Shown one piece after another: positions 60,661 to 64,000 of a stretch of 64,000 nucleotides of DNA. The position numbers and the translations under genes are program-made. The stretch comes from Orientallactaga sibirica (taxonomy: Eukaryota > Chordata > Mammalia > Rodentia > Dipodidae), in the NCBI GenBank assembly GCA_036365145.1, contig JAEOAD010000029.1, forward strand, positions 22,181,001 through 22,245,000, given 5' to 3'. The notes beneath the pieces are model-generated. The model was not told where the DNA came from. It ran no database searches and worked only from the letters and a program-made list of their open reading frames with translations. Every line of letters starts with the position of its first letter. Position 1 is the first letter of the stretch.

Positions 60661-61889
60661 AGGAGCATGGGACAGTCATACTATTTACCTCATGGCTAGA
60701 TCAAAAAGAGACCAAGACCCTAGAGATTCTTTCCAGGACCTTCCTCTTAAAGATTCTACCACTTCTCTGTACCTATGCAAGGGAACAAGTCTTCAATATG
60801 ACAATCTTTGGCTAACCCTCAAACTACAAACCATACTAAACCAGAGTGTTTTATGGTTCAGATGCTATGAACTAGAGCAGATCATTGCTACATGATTTTT
60901 ATTAGCTTCCAGGAAATTTGGGATATAGCTAGACACAATAGTTAGTCTATTTAATATTACCAAATCTCATCTGTTCTTTTTAGCTTCAAATAATGAAACC
61001 AATTGAATTCTGTGATACGTCCTATGTCTGATATACCTTGACACTTATTTTCTAGAAATGACCAGTTATTGTTAATTTAGCCACACAAAATGAAACCCTC
61101 TGGGAACAGACTTATTACTAATCTGTTTTTTAGAACCCTGTAAAGTCTAATTCTATAGGTTGGAGGTTATATATAAGACATCATATACAAGTGGCACAGG
61201 AATTGCTCCCATTGTTCTTAGGACAGTATGGTGTAGTCTTGATTCTTGCTGAATTGACTTTATTAATTGCTTTGGTTAGTTGCCTAACCAATAGCCTGTG
61301 GAAGCAGTACTAAATATAATCCATGTTGTTATATTACAGTGACACAAAATATGGGCACAAAATATTAACTTATGCAGGTTCAAACTATCCAAGTTGCATT
61401 TATACAAATTCATGCTACCTATCTAACATTTCCTTTCTAAGATCTATTCAGTCCAGGATCTGCCCACCCACCATCACCCATGAGCAAGGAGTCTTCTGTG
61501 TCCTTTCTACTTATGTATCTCTTTATGAAAACTTTCTTCTAGTCTCAGAGATTGTTTTTTAATCTCTCACATACACCTTAAGAATATATTTTAATTAGTG
61601 CTCATACATATTTGTATGGAATTTATTTGGTTTTGTTAGTTTGTTTTAGATCAAGGAGAGGGTCAGGTAACATGATGCAGAGTTAGGTAAAACATGGCTT
61701 TGCCTTCAGTGTTCTCACATAAGGAGACAAAGCATGTGGTCCATGCTATAGTAGAGATAGACAATGTCCGTGGTTGGAGAAACAACTTCTCTAGCAATTG
61801 AGCAAGACCAGATAGAGTAGCTGAGTGGAAAGGAAGAGCAAATGGGAAACTCCTGTCAGTGGACAACTTCTCAAAAAACAAAACAACAG

Positions 61890-62160
61890 GGGCTGGAGAG
61901 ATGGCTTAGCGGTTAAATGCTTGCCTATGAAGCCTAAAGACCCCAGTTCGAGGCTTGATTCTCCAGGACCCACGTAAGCCAGATGCACAAGGGGGTGCAT
62001 GCATCTGGAGTTCGTTTGCAGTGGCTGGAGGCCCTGGCGCTCCCATTCTCTCTCTCTCTCTCTTTCTACCTGCCTATTTCTGTATCTCTCTCTCTCAAAT
62101 AAATAAATAAATAATAAAATATTAAAAAAAAGATTAAAAAAAAACAACAGCAACAACAAC
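61890..62160 (+). mobile_element. tRNA-derived SINE with AAC-repeat tail
   Basis: Head GGGCTGGAGAGATGGCTTAG, full body, CT run, an AATAAATAAATAA tail and then a CAACAACAA extension to about 62170. Confidence 0.9.
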
Positions 62161-62249
62161 AACAACAACAAAAATCTATGGGGTTTACTGTGTGGACCAT
62201 ACATGTTAAGGGGAGAACACACATGTTTTAATAAGAAAAGGGTATGGAG

Positions 62250-62564
62250 GGCTGGAGAGATGGCTTAGCTGTTAAGGAGCCTGCCTGCTAAACCTAAGAA
62301 GCTCCGTTAGATTCTCCAGGTCCCATGTTTAGTCAGACATAAAATGATGCAATGCTGCACTTTCCCACAAGGGGGCAGGTGCATCTGGAGTTCTTTCACA
62401 ACAGCTGACAGGCCGCTGGAGTGCCCACTCTCTGTCTCTCTATCTCTCTCTTTCTCTGTCTCTAAGAAAGAAAAAGAAAAAGAAAAGAAAAGAAAGAAAA
62501 GAAAAGAAGAAAAGAAAAGAAAAGAAAAGAAAAGAAAAGAAAAGAAAAGAAAAGAAGAAAAGAA
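62250..62564 (+). mobile_element. tRNA-derived SINE (longer subtype) with AAAAG tail
   Basis: Head GGCTGGAGAGATGGCTTAG, with TTTAGTCAGACATAAAATG as in the 22588-22823 copy. The tail has grown into (AAAAG)n at 62466-62563. GGGTATGGAG precedes it (62240-62249) and follows it (62565-62574). Confidence 0.9.
62466..62563 (+). repeat. (AAAAG)n array
   Basis: A nearly perfect AAAAG-type tract of about 98 bp at the end of a SINE. ORFs in it are artefacts. Confidence 0.95.
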
Positions 62565-63109
62565 CAGGGTATGGAGCCATGAGACCAGAGTGTGAGGATA
62601 GAGTTGGGTTGGGCAGACATTCTTCTGGAATATAATTTCCAAAATGTAGATACAAATAATAGAATTCTAATGATGATTTTGAATGTGAGGGACAAAATGA
62701 CTATACTGGAAGCAAGAAGAATTATTTTGGGGTCACCCCATCTATTCAAGTGAGATAGTTTTTGGAACTGAGCAGATTAGCAGTAGAGACAGACAGGGCA
62801 GCTGGGATGACTAGTCACTGGGAGTGGAATTGATTATTATGTAAATAGTATTATTTTCTGAAAAAAAATTAAGGTGAGTTTTGAAAAAAGAGCTTATTGA
62901 GGGTAAAAAGAAGTAAGGAAGAGGATGAAAGCAAAAAAAGTATCATTTGCAGCTAAGGGAAGCAGATGAAGATCTAGATAGATGTAGAGGTCGAAAAGTC
63001 CAGGATTCCTTGCTTGGTGGTATAGTGTGGCAGTGCACAGGAATGGCCAATCATGGCAGGTGCAACATAAAAAGTCTTCACAGTACTAGGGTCATGTGAA
63101 GCATTGGAA

Positions 63110-63610
63110 TGACAGACAACAGCACAGCCTAAATTACCTACAGTTGTCATTTAAGCACTTGGTCCACAGCTCTTGGCACTGTTTTGAAAGGGTGTGTAAC
63201 TTTTTTTTTTTTTTTTTTTTTCGAGGTAGGGTCTCACTCTAGCTCAGGCTGACCTGGAATTCACTATGTAGTCTCAGGGTGGCCTCGATCTCATGGCAAT
63301 CATCCTACCTCTGCCTCCTGAGTGCTGGGATTAAAGGTGTGCACCACCACGCCAGGCTAGGATGTGTAACTTTTAAGAAGTGGAATCTAGTTAGGGGAAG
63401 TGGGTCACTGGGAGAGGGCCTTGAAGTTTTATGGTATGTCCTCATTTCCTGTTGAATCTCTCTGCTTCCAGACTGTGGACCACTGTGACCAGTTGTCTCG
63501 AACTCCTACCACCATACTTTTTTTTTTTACCATGATGGACTTTGTTTCTTCTCAATTCATGAGCTGAAGTAAATCCTTACTCTCTTAAGTTGCTTTTTTA
63601 CATACAATGA
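63110..63610 (+). mobile_element. Possible old LTR remnant interrupted by the B1
   Basis: Outside the B1, AGAAGTGGAATCTAGTTAGG, GTGGGTCACTGGGAGAGGG, ACCATGATGGACTTTG and GAGCTGAAGTAAATCC resemble the same LTR-type wording as 15085-15230 and 32640-33170. Confidence 0.35.
63201..63358 (-). mobile_element. B1-type SINE inside an old LTR-like remnant
   Basis: A T run then TCGAGGTAGGGTCTCACTC ... GGGATTAAAGGTGTGCACC. A GTGTGTAACTTTT-like target repeat lies on both sides (GATGTGTAACTTTT after). Confidence 0.9.
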
Positions 63611-63654
63611 GAAAAGGAGCCCATATACCTATAAATAACATGTTCTTTTTTTTG

Positions 63655-63830
63655 GGGGGGGGGTTATGTTTTATTTTTTTATTTTTTAATTTTTTCGAGG
63701 TAGGGTTTCACTCTGGCCCAGGCTGACCTGGAATTAACTACGTAGTCTCACGGTGGCCTTGAACTCATGGCAATCCCCCTACCTCTGCCTTCCCAGTGCT
63801 GGGATTAAAGGCATGTGCCACCACACCCAA
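63655..63830 (-). mobile_element. B1-type SINE with target duplication
   Basis: A reversed B1 after a T/G-rich run (TTCGAGGTAGGGTTTCACTC ... GCTGGGATTAAAGGCATG). AATAACATGTT occurs on both sides. Confidence 0.9.
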
Positions 63831-64000
63831 CTAAAATAACATGTTTTGACTAAAGTTATTCTTAATACAAAGCAAAACTCTTCTAGTACACCTAATTCCT
63901 CACCTTCTATCAGGCCAGCTTGGGTCCACTCCTATAGTGACTGCAGGCTTCCAAGAACAGCAAGATAGAAGTCTTAGCATCTGTCACTTCTCAAGATGCA

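Overview
This is nuclear DNA from a rodent. The evidence is a dense load of rodent SINEs: B1-type (7SL-derived), B3/B4-type, and a very abundant tRNA-headed SINE of about 200 bp. The tRNA-headed SINE opens with GGGCTGGAGAGATGGCTTAG and ends in a CT-rich, A-rich tail. Its body resembles the B2-superfamily SINEs I associate with dipodoid rodents (jerboas and birch mice), but that assignment is from memory. Nothing here is bacterial or viral in organisation; no operons, rRNA, tRNA genes or CRISPR are seen.

The only gene I can identify with confidence is LRRTM1, an intact 522-codon single-exon CDS on the minus strand at 50669-52237. It encodes a synaptic leucine-rich-repeat membrane protein. Upstream of it lies a CpG-rich promoter region at about 52640-53250. 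The sequence also supports a short 5'UTR intron (52297-52588) and a 12-codon upstream ORF whose stop overlaps the LRRTM1 start codon. In other mammals LRRTM1 lies antisense inside a large intron of CTNNA2 (alpha-N-catenin). By synteny the whole window is therefore probably CTNNA2 intron, with CTNNA2 on the plus strand. I recognised no alpha-catenin exon here. A shared promoter giving N-terminally truncated CTNNA2 transcripts is described for human, and the CpG island is the obvious candidate for it.

Layout. 1-13.4 kb: intronic DNA with B3, B4, B1 and tRNA-SINE copies, a solo LTR (2841-3192), an MLT1-like remnant and a nested SINE cluster (12.5-13.4 kb). 13.4-18.3 kb: mostly unique, with an inverted pair of old LTR-like fragments near 15.3 kb. 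18.4-20.6 kb: a two-LTR MaLR-type retroelement with a 5-bp target duplication, carrying an inserted B1. 20.6-34.8 kb: SINE-rich, with CA- and AT-repeat arrays. 34.8-40.5 kb: mostly unique, with MIR-like remnants and a second solo LTR (38277-38600). 40.88-42.55 kb: a 45-bp minisatellite of about 37 units. 42.6-45.9 kb: unique DNA, a B3 and a tRNA-SINE. 45.9-55.0 kb: a 9-kb stretch with no SINE that I can see, centred on LRRTM1. 55-64 kb: SINE-rich again, with a 24-bp perfect palindrome.

The most interesting items are the LRRTM1 uORF with overlapping stop and start, the 45-bp minisatellite that is open in all plus frames, the intact-ended LTR element family, a SINE that has swallowed copies of its own flank, and the promoter-proximal polypyrimidine tract. 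All coordinates of old repeats are approximate at their edges, since I judged them by eye.
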